Below, piece by piece: positions 18,955-27,277 of a stretch of 64,000 bases of DNA. The DNA is from Nocardioides flavus (ex Wang et al. 2016) (GTDB lineage Bacteria > Actinomycetota > Actinomycetes > Propionibacteriales > Nocardioidaceae): NCBI RefSeq assembly GCF_014653115.1, contig NZ_BNAD01000009.1, positions 1-64,000 of the forward strand. The letters are read 5' to 3'. Every line of letters starts with the position of its first letter. Position 1 is the first letter of the stretch. Below the pieces are notes generated by a model. The model was not told where the DNA came from. It saw only the letters and a list, made by a program, of their open reading frames with translations, and ran no database searches. The position numbers and the translations under genes were made by a program.

Positions 18955-19332
18955 TCAGTCGTCCCCGTCGGTCCGCTCGTCGTCGGTGTCGTCATCATCA
19001 AGCCCGTCGTCGTCCCACTCGTCGTCGTCATCCTCCCCGACCGGTGTGGGCTGCGGTGTCACCACGCGCGCCCGGTCGCCACCCTCGCGTCCGGAACGGT
19101 CCTCGTCAGGTCCTCGGTCGTCGTCGCGCTCGCGGTCGTCCTGGCGCTCGCGCGCGGGTGAGGCGGGCGCGGGGTCGGGCGGTGCCGGTTCGTCGGCAGG
19201 TGCGTCGCGCAAGATGACGGGGCTGTGGTCGGCCGGCGGAGGTGCGCCGGGCGAGGCCAGCGACCCGGCGACGTAGGCCGTCACCGGCACCACGACCGCC
19301 AGGAGCAGCAGCACCTTCGTCACCTGTCCCAT
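18955..19332 (-). CDS. Acidic membrane-tethered or exported small protein
   Basis: The 125-aa protein starts with a hydrophobic signal-anchor (MGQVTKVLLLLAVVVPVTAYVAG), then a Pro/Ala-rich linker. It then has a strongly charged region with DDRERDDD and a C-terminal tract dominated by Asp (about 98-125). No family is recognised. It is the first gene of the operon encoding the histidine kinase and response regulator. Its promoter carries the same 27-nt box as the Asp-rich exported protein on the other side. A sensory or ion-binding partner of the kinase is a reasonable guess. Confidence 0.72.
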   Translation of the reverse strand: MGQVTKVLLLLAVVVPVTAYVAGSLASPGAPPPADHSPVILRDAPADEPAPPDPAPASPARERQDDRERDDDRGPDEDRSGREGGDRARVVTPQPTPVGEDDDDEWDDDGLDDDDTDDERTDGDD

Positions 19333-19365
19333 GGTCGTGATGGTCGTCGCCGATCGTGGCGCGCG

Positions 19366-19392
19366 CGTGAGACGCAGATGAGAAGCCTCTTA
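19366..19392 (-). promoter_or_regulatory. CTCA direct repeat, candidate response-regulator site B
   Basis: On the minus strand CTCA occurs twice 11 bp apart (19382 and 19371 as 5' ends) within a 27-nt block. That block matches site A (15407-15433) at 22 of 27 positions. It ends 34 bp upstream of the ATG of the acidic protein that heads the two-component operon. Confidence 0.6.
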
Positions 19393-19480
19393 GATCCGCT
19401 CGTCGCGGACCACGTGCCGTCCGTCGCAGGCATGGCACGACCCGGTGGTCGACGAGGGTGACGCGTGCCACAGTGTCCGC

Positions 19481-21013
19481 ATGATCGTCCCCTTCAGCGT
19501 CACCGACTTCATCGAGCGCGCCGCGGCCGTCTACGGCGAGCGGCCGGGGTTCGTCGACGAGCCCGACCAGCCGGCCGCGTCGCTGGGCACGCTGACGTAC
19601 GCCGAGGCGTACGACCTCTCGCGCCGGCAGGCGGCTCGGCTCGACGAGCTCGGCATCGAGGTCGGCGACCGCGTCGCGATCCTCAGCCACAACTCCGCGC
19701 GCCTGCTGACGTCGTTCTTCGGCGTGTGCGGGTCCGGGCGCGTGCTCGTGCCGATCAACTTCCGCCTGCGGCCCGACGAGATCTCCTACATCGTGGCGCA
19801 CTCGGGCGCGCGGGTGCTCTACGTCGACCCCGAGCTCGTCGACTCGGTGCGCGACATCGACGTCGAGCACCGGTTCGTGCTGGGTGAGGACGCGTCGATG
19901 TTCGCCGCGCCCGGCGCCGAGCCCCGCGCCTGGGAGCCGGACGAGAACGCCACGGCGACCATCAACTACACCTCCGGCACCACCGCCCGGCCCAAGGGCG
20001 TGCAGCTGACGCACCGCAACCTGTGGACCAACGCCGTCACCTTCGGCCTGCACGCCGGGGTCACCGACCGCGACGTCTACCTCCACACGCTGCCGATGTT
20101 CCACGCCAACGGCTGGGGGATGCCGTTCGCGATGACCGGGCTCGGCGTCCCGCAGGTCGTCCTCCGCAAGGTCGACGGCGCCGAGATCCTGCGACGTGTG
20201 GAGCAGCACGGCGTCACCGTGATGTGCGCGGCGCCCGCCGTGGCCGCAGCGGTGCTCGACGCGGCGCAGGAGTGGGAGGGCGAGATCCCGGGCCGGGACC
20301 GCGTCCGGATCATCATGGCCGGCGCGCCGCCGCCGACGAAGACCGTCGTGCGCGTGGAGGAGGAGCTCGGCTGGGAGTTCGTGCAGATCTACGGTCTCAC
20401 CGAGACCTCGCCCCTGTTGACGGTCAACCGGGCGCGCGCGGAGTGGGACGACCTCCCGGCGGAGGAGCGGGCGGCGAGGCTGGTGCGCGCCGGCGCCCCC
20501 GCGATCGGCGTACGGCTGCGCACCGACGAGCACGGCGAGGTGCTGGCGCGGTCCAACGTCATCCTGGAGGGCTACTGGGAGCGACCCGACGAGACGGAGA
20601 AGGCGCTCGTCGACGGCTGGTTCCACACCGGTGACGGCGGCACGATCGGCGACGACGGCTACCTGACGATCAGCGACCGCAAGAAGGACGTGATCATCAC
20701 CGGCGGCGAGAACGTGTCGTCGATCGAGGTCGAGGACGTGCTGTTCTCCCACCCCGCGGTCGCCGAGGTCGCCGTGATCGGGGTGCCCAGCGAGAAGTGG
20801 GGCGAGACCATCAAGGCCCTCGTCGTGCTGGCCGAGGGCGCGAGCGCCGACGAGGCCGAGCTCATCGCCTGGTGCAAGCAGAGGGCGGCCGGCTACAAGG
20901 CGCCCACGTCGGTGGAGTTCCGCGACGAGCTGGCGCGCACCGCGACCGGCAAGCTGCAGAAGTTCAAGCTGCGCCAGCCCTACTGGGAGGGCGAGGAGCG
21001 GCAGGTCCACTGA
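19481..21013 (+). CDS. Long-chain fatty-acid-CoA ligase (AMP-binding)
   Basis: This 510-aa adenylate-forming ligase has the phosphate loop NYTSGTTARPKGVQLTHRN, QIYGLTETSPLLTVNRARAEW, the GDGG segment FHTGDGGTIGDDGYLTISDR, the hinge KKDVIITGGENVSSIEVED, and the C-terminal catalytic Lys in ARTATGKLQKFKLRQ. The length and wording suit a medium- or long-chain acyl-CoA ligase; the true substrate is unknown. I used the ATG at 19481. An in-frame GTG at 19445 lacks a better ribosome site. Divergent from the acidic-protein/two-component operon. Confidence 0.9.
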   Translation: MIVPFSVTDFIERAAAVYGERPGFVDEPDQPAASLGTLTYAEAYDLSRRQAARLDELGIEVGDRVAILSHNSARLLTSFFGVCGSGRVLVPINFRLRPDEISYIVAHSGARVLYVDPELVDSVRDIDVEHRFVLGEDASMFAAPGAEPRAWEPDENATATINYTSGTTARPKGVQLTHRNLWTNAVTFGLHAGVTDRDVYLHTLPMFHANGWGMPFAMTGLGVPQVVLRKVDGAEILRRVEQHGVTVMCAAPAVAAAVLDAAQEWEGEIPGRDRVRIIMAGAPPPTKTVVRVEEELGWEFVQIYGLTETSPLLTVNRARAEWDDLPAEERAARLVRAGAPAIGVRLRTDEHGEVLARSNVILEGYWERPDETEKALVDGWFHTGDGGTIGDDGYLTISDRKKDVIITGGENVSSIEVEDVLFSHPAVAEVAVIGVPSEKWGETIKALVVLAEGASADEAELIAWCKQRAAGYKAPTSVEFRDELARTATGKLQKFKLRQPYWEGEERQVH

Positions 21014-21019
21014 CCCCTC

Positions 21020-21025
21020 GATAAT
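21020..21025 (+). promoter_or_regulatory. Leaderless -10 element of the Nif3-like gene
   Basis: GATAAT, then 6 nt, then the ATG at 21032. This suggests the gene has its own promoter despite a gap of only 18 nt after the ligase. Confidence 0.55.
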
Positions 21026-21031
21026 CAGCGC

Positions 21032-22150
21032 ATGCCGAGCCTCGCCGACGTCGTCGACCTGCTCCACTCCTGGTACCCCCCGGGGACGGCCGACTCCTGG
21101 GACGCGGTCGGCCTGGTGGCCGGTGATCCCGCGGCGGACGTCGGCAGGGTGATGTTCGCCGTCGACCCGACGCTCGACGTCGCCCGGGAGGCGGTGGAGT
21201 GGGGCGCGGACCTGCTCGTCGTGCACCACCCCCTGTTCCTGACCCCCGTCAGCTCGGTCGCCGCGACCACGCCCAAGGGTCGCACGCTGCACACCCTCAC
21301 CGCGGGCGGCTGCGCGCTGCTCACCGCGCACACCAACGCCGACCAGGCCGTGTCGGGGGTCTCGGAGTCCCTCGCCCTCGCGCTCGGGCTGACCGACCTC
21401 GCTCCGATCAGGCCCGCCCCCTCGGCGCCGCTCGACAAGGTGGTGGTGTTCGTGCCCCTCACCGGCGCCGACGCCGTACGGGCCGCGATGACCGAGGCCG
21501 GCGCGGGCCGGCTCGGCGACTACGACTCCTGCACCTGGACGACGACGGGTGAGGGCCGCTTCCGCCCGCTGGACGGCGCCTCGCCGGCGATCGGCGCGGT
21601 CGGGGAGCTGGAGGTGGTGGACGAGGCCAGGGTCGAGGCGGTGGTCCCGCGGTCGCGGCGTACGGCGGTGGTGCGGGCGATGCTTGCCGCGCACCCCTAC
21701 GAGGAGCCGGCGTTCGACGTCGTCCCGCTGGCCGACCCCGGCCTCGCCGGGACGGGCACCGGGCGGATCGGCACCGTCGAGGAGACGACGTTGGAGGCGT
21801 TCGCCGCCCGGGTCGCGGCCGCACTGCCCGCCACGGCCCACGGGGTGCGCGTGGCGGGGGACCCGTCACGGCCCGTGCGGAGGGTCGCGGTGTGCGGAGG
21901 AGCCGGCGACTTCCTGCTCGACGAGCTCGCCGGCAGCGACGTCGACGCGTACGTGACGAGCGACCTGCGGCACCACCGGGCGGGGGAGTTCGTCGAGCAC
22001 GGCGGGCCGGCGCTCGTCGACGTCGCGCACTGGGCCGCGGAGTGGACGTGGCTGCCGGTGGTGGAGGCTCGGCTGCGCGGGGAGCTGGGCGATAGGGTCG
22101 GCACCCGGGTCAGCACTCGGTGCACCGACCCCTGGACGTTCCGCCACTGA
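21032..22150 (+). CDS. Nif3-like dinuclear metal centre hexameric protein
   Basis: The 372-aa protein belongs to the Nif3/YqfO family. The metal-binding halves are visible: DLLVVHHPLFLTP near residue 62, and near the C-terminus AYVTSDLRHHRAGEFVEHG with LVDVAHWAAEW. A YqfO-like middle insertion (about 135-235) contains PYEEPAFDVVPL. The family forms toroidal hexamers; some members act in GTP cyclohydrolase I type 2 or metal-handling roles, but the function is unsettled. It precedes the zinc-ribbon coiled-coil gene by 24 nt, the usual actinobacterial pairing. Confidence 0.9.
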   Translation: MPSLADVVDLLHSWYPPGTADSWDAVGLVAGDPAADVGRVMFAVDPTLDVAREAVEWGADLLVVHHPLFLTPVSSVAATTPKGRTLHTLTAGGCALLTAHTNADQAVSGVSESLALALGLTDLAPIRPAPSAPLDKVVVFVPLTGADAVRAAMTEAGAGRLGDYDSCTWTTTGEGRFRPLDGASPAIGAVGELEVVDEARVEAVVPRSRRTAVVRAMLAAHPYEEPAFDVVPLADPGLAGTGTGRIGTVEETTLEAFAARVAAALPATAHGVRVAGDPSRPVRRVAVCGGAGDFLLDELAGSDVDAYVTSDLRHHRAGEFVEHGGPALVDVAHWAAEWTWLPVVEARLRGELGDRVGTRVSTRCTDPWTFRH

Positions 22151-22174
22151 TCCGCACCCGAAGCAGGAGGGCCG

Positions 22175-22915
22175 TTGAAGGCCGACCCCACCCACCAGCT
22201 CGCGCTCCTCGACGTCGCCGAGCTCGACCGTCGCGCCGCCCAGCTGCGGCACCAGCGTGCCAGCCTCCCCGAGCTGGCCGAGATCAGCGCGCTGGAGTCC
22301 GAGCGCACCGCGCTCACCGACCAGGTGCGCGACGCCCGCATCGTGGTCGACGACCTCACCGTGGAGCAGTCCCGGGCCGACCGCGAGGTCGAGCAGGTCA
22401 AGGCCCGCCGCGAGCGTGACCGCACGCGGATGGACGCCGGGCAGATCACCAACCCGAAGGACCTCGAGCGGATGCAGCACGAGCTGGTCTCCCTCGAGCG
22501 TCGCATCAGCACGCTGGAGGACGCCGAGCTCGAGGTGATGGAGCGGCTGGAGGAGGCCCAGCAGGTCCTCGACGCCCTCGCCATCCGCGCGGACGACATC
22601 GACGCACGGCTCGCAGAGCTCGTCACCGCTCGTGACGAGAAGCGCGCCGGGATCGACCGCTCGCTCGACGAGGTGACGGCCTCGCGCGGACCCGCGACGG
22701 AGGGCCTGCCGGACGACCTGACGGCGCTCTACGAGCGGCTGCGCGAGCAGAAGGGCATCGGCGCGTCCCTCCTGCGCGCGCGCCAGTGCGGCGGCTGCAA
22801 CATGACCCTCGACGCCTCCGAGCTCTCCCGGATCCGCTCGGCACCTGCCGACGAGGTGATCCGGTGCGAGGAGTGCCAGCGCATCCTGGTGCGCACCGAC
22901 GAGTCGGGACTCTGA
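22175..22915 (+). CDS. C4-type zinc-ribbon protein with coiled-coil hairpin
   Basis: Residues 1-175 of this 246-aa protein form a long antiparallel coiled coil rich in Glu, Arg and Leu. The C-terminus has two Cys pairs, CGGCNMTL and CEECQRIL, making a zinc ribbon. This is the CT398/FlgZ-like architecture found across bacteria, usually next to a Nif3-like gene as here. It starts at TTG with an AGCAGGAGGG ribosome site. It may act as an adaptor for secretion or nucleic-acid proteins; no direct evidence. Confidence 0.88.
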   Translation: MKADPTHQLALLDVAELDRRAAQLRHQRASLPELAEISALESERTALTDQVRDARIVVDDLTVEQSRADREVEQVKARRERDRTRMDAGQITNPKDLERMQHELVSLERRISTLEDAELEVMERLEEAQQVLDALAIRADDIDARLAELVTARDEKRAGIDRSLDEVTASRGPATEGLPDDLTALYERLREQKGIGASLLRARQCGGCNMTLDASELSRIRSAPADEVIRCEECQRILVRTDESGL

Positions 22916-22929
22916 AGGGCCGAGCGGCG

Positions 22930-24021
22930 ATGCGCCTCGACGCGGAGCTGGTGGCGGCGCGCAGTCGTACGTCGCTCCGCGCCCGGGTCGCCCGGCTGCG
23001 TGCCAAGGGCTGGGTCATCGGCCAGTGCGCGATCGCGGCCGGAGTGGCGTGGTGGCTCGCTGCCGACGTCTTCGACCACACCCTGCCGTTCTTCGCGCCG
23101 ATCGCGGCCGTGGTGTCCCTCGGGATGTCCTACGGCCAGCGCCAGCGCCGGGTCGCGGAGGTGACCGTGGGCGTCGCCCTCGGGGTGTTCCTCGGTGATG
23201 CGACGACGCACCTGATCGGGTCCGGCGGTCCGCAGATCGCGCTGATCGTGGCGGCCGGGATGTCGATCGCCCTGCTCCTCGACGCGGGTCAGCTGCTGAT
23301 CATCCAGGCGGCCGTGCAGGGGATCGTCGTGGCGGCGCTCGCGCCGGCGCCGGGCGACGCGTTCCTGCGGTGGACCGACGCCATCATCGGCGGTGCCGTG
23401 GCGCTGGTCGCCGCGACCGTCGTGCCGCGGGCGCCGCTGCGCAAGCCGCGCGACCAGGCCGCCGTCGTGGTGCGCAAGATCTCCGAGCTGCTGCGCTCCT
23501 CGGCCGACCGGCTCGGGGACGGCGACGTCGAGCTCGCACTCGCCGTCCTGCGCGACGCCCGGTCGACCGACGTCCTGATCGGCGAGCTGCGGGCCGCCTC
23601 GGAGGAAGGGCTGTCGGTCGTCAGCTCGTCACCGTTCCGCCGACGGCACGGCGAGCACCAGCGCCAGCTCGCCGAGCTCGTCGAGCCGCTCGACGTGGCG
23701 CTGCGCAACACCCGCGTCGTCGTACGCCGGGTGGCCGTCGCGTGCTACCGGCGCGAGCCCGTGCCGTCGTCGTACGCCACGCTCATGCGCGACCTGGCCG
23801 ACCTGTCGGACCGGGTGGCCGACGAGCTCGTGGCCAACCGGATGGCCGTCGCCGTCATCGACGACCTGATAGCGCTCGGGCACGCCACGGCGAAGGTCGA
23901 GCACAGTGATGACCTGTCCGCCGAGGTGATCCTGGCGCAGGTGCGCTCGATCATCGCCGACCTGCTGGCCCTGTGCGGGATGGACCCGCTCGAGGCGACC
24001 GACGTGATCCCGCTGCGCTAG
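22930..24021 (+). CDS. FUSC-family inner-membrane protein
   Basis: The 363-aa protein has hydrophobic helices clustered at about 28-155 (WVIGQCAIAAGVAWWLAADV, PIAAVVSLGMSYGQRQRR, IALIVAAGMSIALLLDA, ATVVPRAPL) and a long soluble helical C-terminus. The layout and the GQRQRRVAEVTVGVALGVFLGD motif fit the FUSC/aromatic-acid exporter family. Substrate unknown. It follows the zinc-ribbon gene by 14 nt, and its stop overlaps the convergent yaaA stop. Confidence 0.85.
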   Translation: MRLDAELVAARSRTSLRARVARLRAKGWVIGQCAIAAGVAWWLAADVFDHTLPFFAPIAAVVSLGMSYGQRQRRVAEVTVGVALGVFLGDATTHLIGSGGPQIALIVAAGMSIALLLDAGQLLIIQAAVQGIVVAALAPAPGDAFLRWTDAIIGGAVALVAATVVPRAPLRKPRDQAAVVVRKISELLRSSADRLGDGDVELALAVLRDARSTDVLIGELRAASEEGLSVVSSSPFRRRHGEHQRQLAELVEPLDVALRNTRVVVRRVAVACYRREPVPSSYATLMRDLADLSDRVADELVANRMAVAVIDDLIALGHATAKVEHSDDLSAEVILAQVRSIIADLLALCGMDPLEATDVIPLR

Positions 24022-24797
24022 ACCGCGGTCACGACGACGTCGAGCTGCGTGCCCTTCGGGGTCGGCTCGCCGACCTCGACCGTCCAGCCGAGCCGGGTGA
24101 GGTCGTCCGCGAGCGCCGCGGGGGTGCGCGGGTCGGCCCCGTCCTCGAGGAGCGCGCGCACGATCCGGCCCTTCGTCGCCTTGTTGAAGTGGCTCACCAC
24201 CGTCCGCTTGCCGCCCGACTCGTGCAGGACGCGCACGGTGGCCACGCGGCGGCCGACGTCCTTCGTGGGCCGCCAGAAGGCGGCGTACGTGCTCGAGCGC
24301 AGGTCGACCAGCAACCCCTCGCGCATGCCGTCGGTGATCGCATCGCCCAGGACTTCCCGCCACGCGCCGGCGACGGAGCCGACCCCGGGCAGGGCGGCGT
24401 CGCCGGAGAGGCGGTAGGCCGGGATGCGGTCGCCGGGACGCACGATCCCGAAGAGCGAGCTCGTCACGGCGACACGCGACGTGGCACGCCGGCGGGCCGC
24501 AGGGGACAGTGTGGCGAAGTCGAGCGCGTCGAAGAGGACGCCCGTGTAGACGGCGTCGGCGCGGGCGGTCGGCGCCGTGGCGAGCGCTGCGTTGCGCTGC
24601 ACGAGGTCGCGCTGGGCGGGGCCGAGGCCCAGCACCTCGACCGCCCGGTCGGGGTCGTCGCGGCACAGGGTCGTGAGCGCGTCGAGCAGGGTGCTCCGCG
24701 TCGCGGTGAGGGTGGGGGAGGACAGCCCTGCGAGGTCGAGGGGCTTGCCCCGGCGCGGAGCGGTCTTGCCCTCGCTGGGCGGCAGCAGGATCAGCAC
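24018..24797 (-). CDS. yaaA: Peroxide stress protein YaaA
   Basis: This 259-aa protein matches the YaaA/DUF328 family: MLILLPPSEGKTAP at the start, LFGIVRPGDRIPAYRL, and the end segment VVSHFNKATKGRIVRALL. In E. coli YaaA lowers free iron during peroxide stress and limits Fenton damage. The GTG start lies 7 nt after a TAGCCT hexamer, so a leaderless transcript is likely. Its stop overlaps that of the FUSC gene by 2 nt with opposite orientation. A frame-open extension further upstream is antisense to the RNB ribonuclease gene and not part of this protein. Confidence 0.92.
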   Translation of the reverse strand: MLILLPPSEGKTAPRRGKPLDLAGLSSPTLTATRSTLLDALTTLCRDDPDRAVEVLGLGPAQRDLVQRNAALATAPTARADAVYTGVLFDALDFATLSPAARRRATSRVAVTSSLFGIVRPGDRIPAYRLSGDAALPGVGSVAGAWREVLGDAITDGMREGLLVDLRSSTYAAFWRPTKDVGRRVATVRVLHESGGKRTVVSHFNKATKGRIVRALLEDGADPRTPAALADDLTRLGWTVEVGEPTPKGTQLDVVVTAV

Positions 24798-24804
24798 GCG
24801 GCAC

Positions 24805-24810
24805 AGGCTA
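24805..24810 (-). promoter_or_regulatory. Leaderless -10 element of yaaA
   Basis: TAGCCT on the minus strand, 7 nt before the GTG start at 24797. Confidence 0.55.
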
Positions 24811-24839
24811 GGTGCGCCGGAGGCTGCTACGACCTGGGG

Positions 24840-24935
24840 GTCTGGGTTTCGACGCGCGGCCGCGAGCTCGCAGGCTCGCTCGCGCGCTTGCTCAACCTCC
24901 CGCCCCACGCCGTGCGCTCGTTCCTCGCGCACGGC
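24840..24935. repeat. Intergenic repeat-like segment (GTTTCGACGCGC type)
   Basis: The stretch beginning GGGTTTCGACGCG is composed of CTCGCTCGCGCG-like modules and CTCAACCTCC. It resembles dispersed intergenic repeats of high-GC actinobacteria that contain alternating CTCGCTC units. Only one copy is visible in the window, so the call rests on appearance. Confidence 0.3.
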
Positions 24936-24941
24936 TAGGGT
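24936..24941 (+). promoter_or_regulatory. Leaderless -10 element of the RNB ribonuclease gene
   Basis: TAGGGT, then 6 nt, then the ATG at 24948. Confidence 0.55.
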
Positions 24942-24947
24942 CGTGAC

Positions 24948-26399
24948 ATGCCGAGCAACCGTGTGGTGAAGGTCCGATCGACGGGTGACAGCGTCACCGC
25001 GCAGGAGATGCGCGACGGCATCGCTGCGATCCAGGAGGAGCTGGACGTCTCGGCACGGTTCCCCGAACCGGTCGAGCGGGCGGCTGCCGAGGCCGTGGCC
25101 GCGCCGCGGCTGCCCGAGCTGGACCGGACCGACATCCCGTTCGTCACCATCGACCCGGAGTCGGCCCGCGACCTCGACCAGGCGATGCACATCGAGCGCG
25201 CCGGCGACGGCTACGTCGTGCACTACGCGATCGCGGACGTGGCGGCCTTCGTGGCGCCCGGCGACCCGGTCGACCTGGAGGCCAACCGCCGCGGGGAGAC
25301 GCTCTACGGCGCGGACTCCAAGGTCCCGCTGCACCCGACCGTGCTGAGCGAGGGAGCGGCCTCGCTGCTGCCCGGCGAGGATCGGCCGGCACTCCTGTGG
25401 ACCATCCGTGTCGACGAGACGGGGGAGGGCACCGACGTCCACGTCGAGCGGGCCATGGTGCGCTCGCGCGCCCAGCTGTCGTACGAGGGGGTCCAGGCCG
25501 ACATCGACGCAGGTCGGGCCGACGAGCTGTTCGGGCTGCTCCGCGAGGTCGGCGAGCTGCGACTCGCCCGCGAGGCGGCCCGCGGCGGCGTGTCCCTCCC
25601 GCTGCCCGAGCAGGAGCTCGTCGAGACCGGCGACGGGCACTGGGAGCTGGAGTTCCGCAGGCTGACGCCGGTCGAGACCTGGAACGCCCAGATCTCGCTC
25701 CTCACCGGGATGGCCGCCGCGTCGCTGATGGTCTACGCCCGGGTCGGGATCCTCCGTACGCTCCCGCCGGCGGACCCGCACGACGTCCAGCGGCTGCACC
25801 GCACCGCGCGCGCCCTCGGCATCGAGTGGCCGGCCGAGCTGCTCTACCCCGACTTCGTCCGCAGCCTCGACCCGTCCCGGCCGACGCACGCGGCGATGAT
25901 CGTGGCCTGCACCCGCCTGCTGCGCGGCGCCGGCTACGTCACCTTCAACGGCGAGCTCCCCGAGCTGGCCCAGCACTCCGCGCTCGCCTCCGAGTACGCC
26001 CACGTGACCGCGCCGCTGCGTCGGCTGGCGGACCGCTACGCCGGGGAGATCTGCGTGGCGCTGTGCGCCGGCGCCGAGGTGCCGGAGTGGGTGGTGGCCG
26101 CGATGCACGAGCTCCCCGACACGATGGCCGGCTCCGGGCGCCTGGCCAACCAGTACGAGAACGCGATCGTCGACCTCTGCGAGGCCGAGCTGCTCCACGA
26201 CCGCGTGGGCGAGACGTTCTCCGCGGTCGTCGTGGACCTCGACGACAAGGACCGGCGCCGGGGCGACATCACGATCCAGGACCCGGCCATCGAGGCCAGG
26301 GTGGAGGGCGCGGACGCGCTGCCCCTCGGCGAGCAGGTCGCCGTCGAGCTCGTGCAGGCCGACCCGGGGAAGCGGAAGGTCGAGTTCCGGCTGGCGTGA
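24948..26399 (+). CDS. RNB-domain 3'-5' exoribonuclease (RNase II/R family)
   Basis: This 483-aa protein is essentially an RNB catalytic domain. The metal-binding cluster is TIDPESARDLDQAMHIER (about residues 67-84), with YAIADVAAFV and RRGETLYG following. The C-terminal RNB signature reads YAHVTAPLRRLADRY. Cold-shock and S1 domains of full RNase R are absent or reduced to a short C-terminal beta region, so it is much shorter than RNase R (about 700-800 aa) but typical of actinobacterial RNB proteins. It degrades RNA 3' to 5' hydrolytically. Confidence 0.92.
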   Translation: MPSNRVVKVRSTGDSVTAQEMRDGIAAIQEELDVSARFPEPVERAAAEAVAAPRLPELDRTDIPFVTIDPESARDLDQAMHIERAGDGYVVHYAIADVAAFVAPGDPVDLEANRRGETLYGADSKVPLHPTVLSEGAASLLPGEDRPALLWTIRVDETGEGTDVHVERAMVRSRAQLSYEGVQADIDAGRADELFGLLREVGELRLAREAARGGVSLPLPEQELVETGDGHWELEFRRLTPVETWNAQISLLTGMAAASLMVYARVGILRTLPPADPHDVQRLHRTARALGIEWPAELLYPDFVRSLDPSRPTHAAMIVACTRLLRGAGYVTFNGELPELAQHSALASEYAHVTAPLRRLADRYAGEICVALCAGAEVPEWVVAAMHELPDTMAGSGRLANQYENAIVDLCEAELLHDRVGETFSAVVVDLDDKDRRRGDITIQDPAIEARVEGADALPLGEQVAVELVQADPGKRKVEFRLA

Positions 26400-26411
26400 G
26401 GCGTCCGGCGT

Positions 26412-26490
26412 GTCGGACGACCAGAACCCGAGGCGTCCGACGAGCTCAGGCGGACTGTGCCAGGGCGTGACCGGCTTCTGGTCGTCCGAC
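26412..26490. repeat. 79-bp element with 15-bp perfect terminal inverted repeats (copy 1)
   Basis: GTCGGACGACCAGAA (26412-26426) and its exact complement (26476-26490) enclose 49 nt. The same left 15-mer returns at 27278 with a 13-of-15 right partner at exactly the same 64-nt offset. The two copies bracket the nuclease-like gene. The element contains that gene's last 45 nt. Confidence 0.6.
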
Positions 26491-27225
26491 CGGCCGTACG
26501 ACCTCGGCCAGCACCCAGCGGACGTAGGCCTGGTCATGCATCACCTGCTCCCACGTGAAGCGCAGCACGCGCCAGCCACGGACGACGAGAAGGTTGTAGC
26601 GGGCACAGTCGCGACGATGCGCCTGCGGCTCGACCGCCAGGCCGGCTTCGATGCAGAGGGCGCGCAGCACCGACTCGAACGGGTTGGCGGCGCGGGCGTC
26701 GGCGTGGACGAGGACTCGGCGTACGGCTGCCGCGCCCGCGCCACGTACGTCGATCCCGTCGAGGTCCTCGCGGGTCACCAGCCCGGACCGAAGGGCGGAG
26801 TCAGCGATGGCGAGGGCCTCGTCGAAGGGGAGCGCCCGCGCGCAGTCGAGGACCGTGCGCAGGGGCGTCGTCACGCCGTCCCGTACCTGGTCCGCCGCGA
26901 GGTTGGCCCATCGGACGACGACGCCGTCGCGCTGCTCGGCGGTGAGCTTGCGACCTCGACGCACCATCAGCTCTGGAGAGGTGGGCTGGACCTTGAGCTC
27001 CCAGCCGTGGAGAGCGGCGGCGCTGCGCAGGCAGACGACGGCCGTCAGCCGCGCCCCCGCGATGCGAGCCTCGGCGGCCGTGGGCACCATGTAGCGGCCG
27101 CGGGCGGGCTGTAGCAACCGACCTCGCTCCACTGCCTTGCGCAACCGCCGTCGCGTCGTGAGCCGCAGCAGCTGCCGTGCCGAGGCATGGCCGCCGAGGC
27201 GCTCCAGGGCGACGACCGGGTCCAT
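26446..27225 (-). CDS. DUF559/AbiEi-like protein with an apparently deleted nuclease core
   Basis: The 259-aa product begins with a type IV TA AbiEi-like winged region (MDPVVALERLGGHASARQLL, then RGRLLQPARGRYMVP). It ends like actinobacterial DUF559 (Vsr-fold) nucleases (ARYNLLVVRGWRVLRFTWEQVM). The linking segment EAGLAVEPQAHRRDCARYN is much shorter than in full-length relatives, which normally carry an Asp and an E-x-D/S pair of catalytic residues here. Those residues are missing, so nuclease activity is doubtful. Flanked on both sides by the 79-bp inverted-repeat elements. It could be a decayed defence or toxin-like gene. Confidence 0.72.
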   Translation of the reverse strand: MDPVVALERLGGHASARQLLRLTTRRRLRKAVERGRLLQPARGRYMVPTAAEARIAGARLTAVVCLRSAAALHGWELKVQPTSPELMVRRGRKLTAEQRDGVVVRWANLAADQVRDGVTTPLRTVLDCARALPFDEALAIADSALRSGLVTREDLDGIDVRGAGAAAVRRVLVHADARAANPFESVLRALCIEAGLAVEPQAHRRDCARYNLLVVRGWRVLRFTWEQVMHDQAYVRWVLAEVVRPVGRPEAGHALAQSA

Positions 27226-27277
27226 GGGCCCAGCGTGCCGTGGATCGCCGGCCACCGCTCCGCTCATCCACAGGCAC

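Noticed and set aside
18930..19031. N-terminal extension of the histidine kinase from an ATG at 19031
   Set aside because: In this stretch the neighbouring acidic protein's frame has consistent GAC codons, so the Thr/Gly-rich kinase-frame translation looks like a shadow. Still possible, hence the lowered certainty on the start.
19106..21841. A 911-codon minus-strand frame
   Set aside because: Antisense to the acyl-CoA ligase and part of the Nif3-like gene; composition is that of a shadow frame.
24840..24935. A short gene between yaaA and the RNB ribonuclease
   Set aside because: The stretch is CTCG-repetitive and resembles intergenic repeats; both neighbours have their own leaderless promoters within it.
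24018..26537. An 839-codon minus-strand frame that would fuse an N-terminal extension to YaaA
   Set aside because: Only the last 259 residues match YaaA. The rest is antisense to the RNB ribonuclease gene, and a leaderless promoter lies right before the YaaA GTG.
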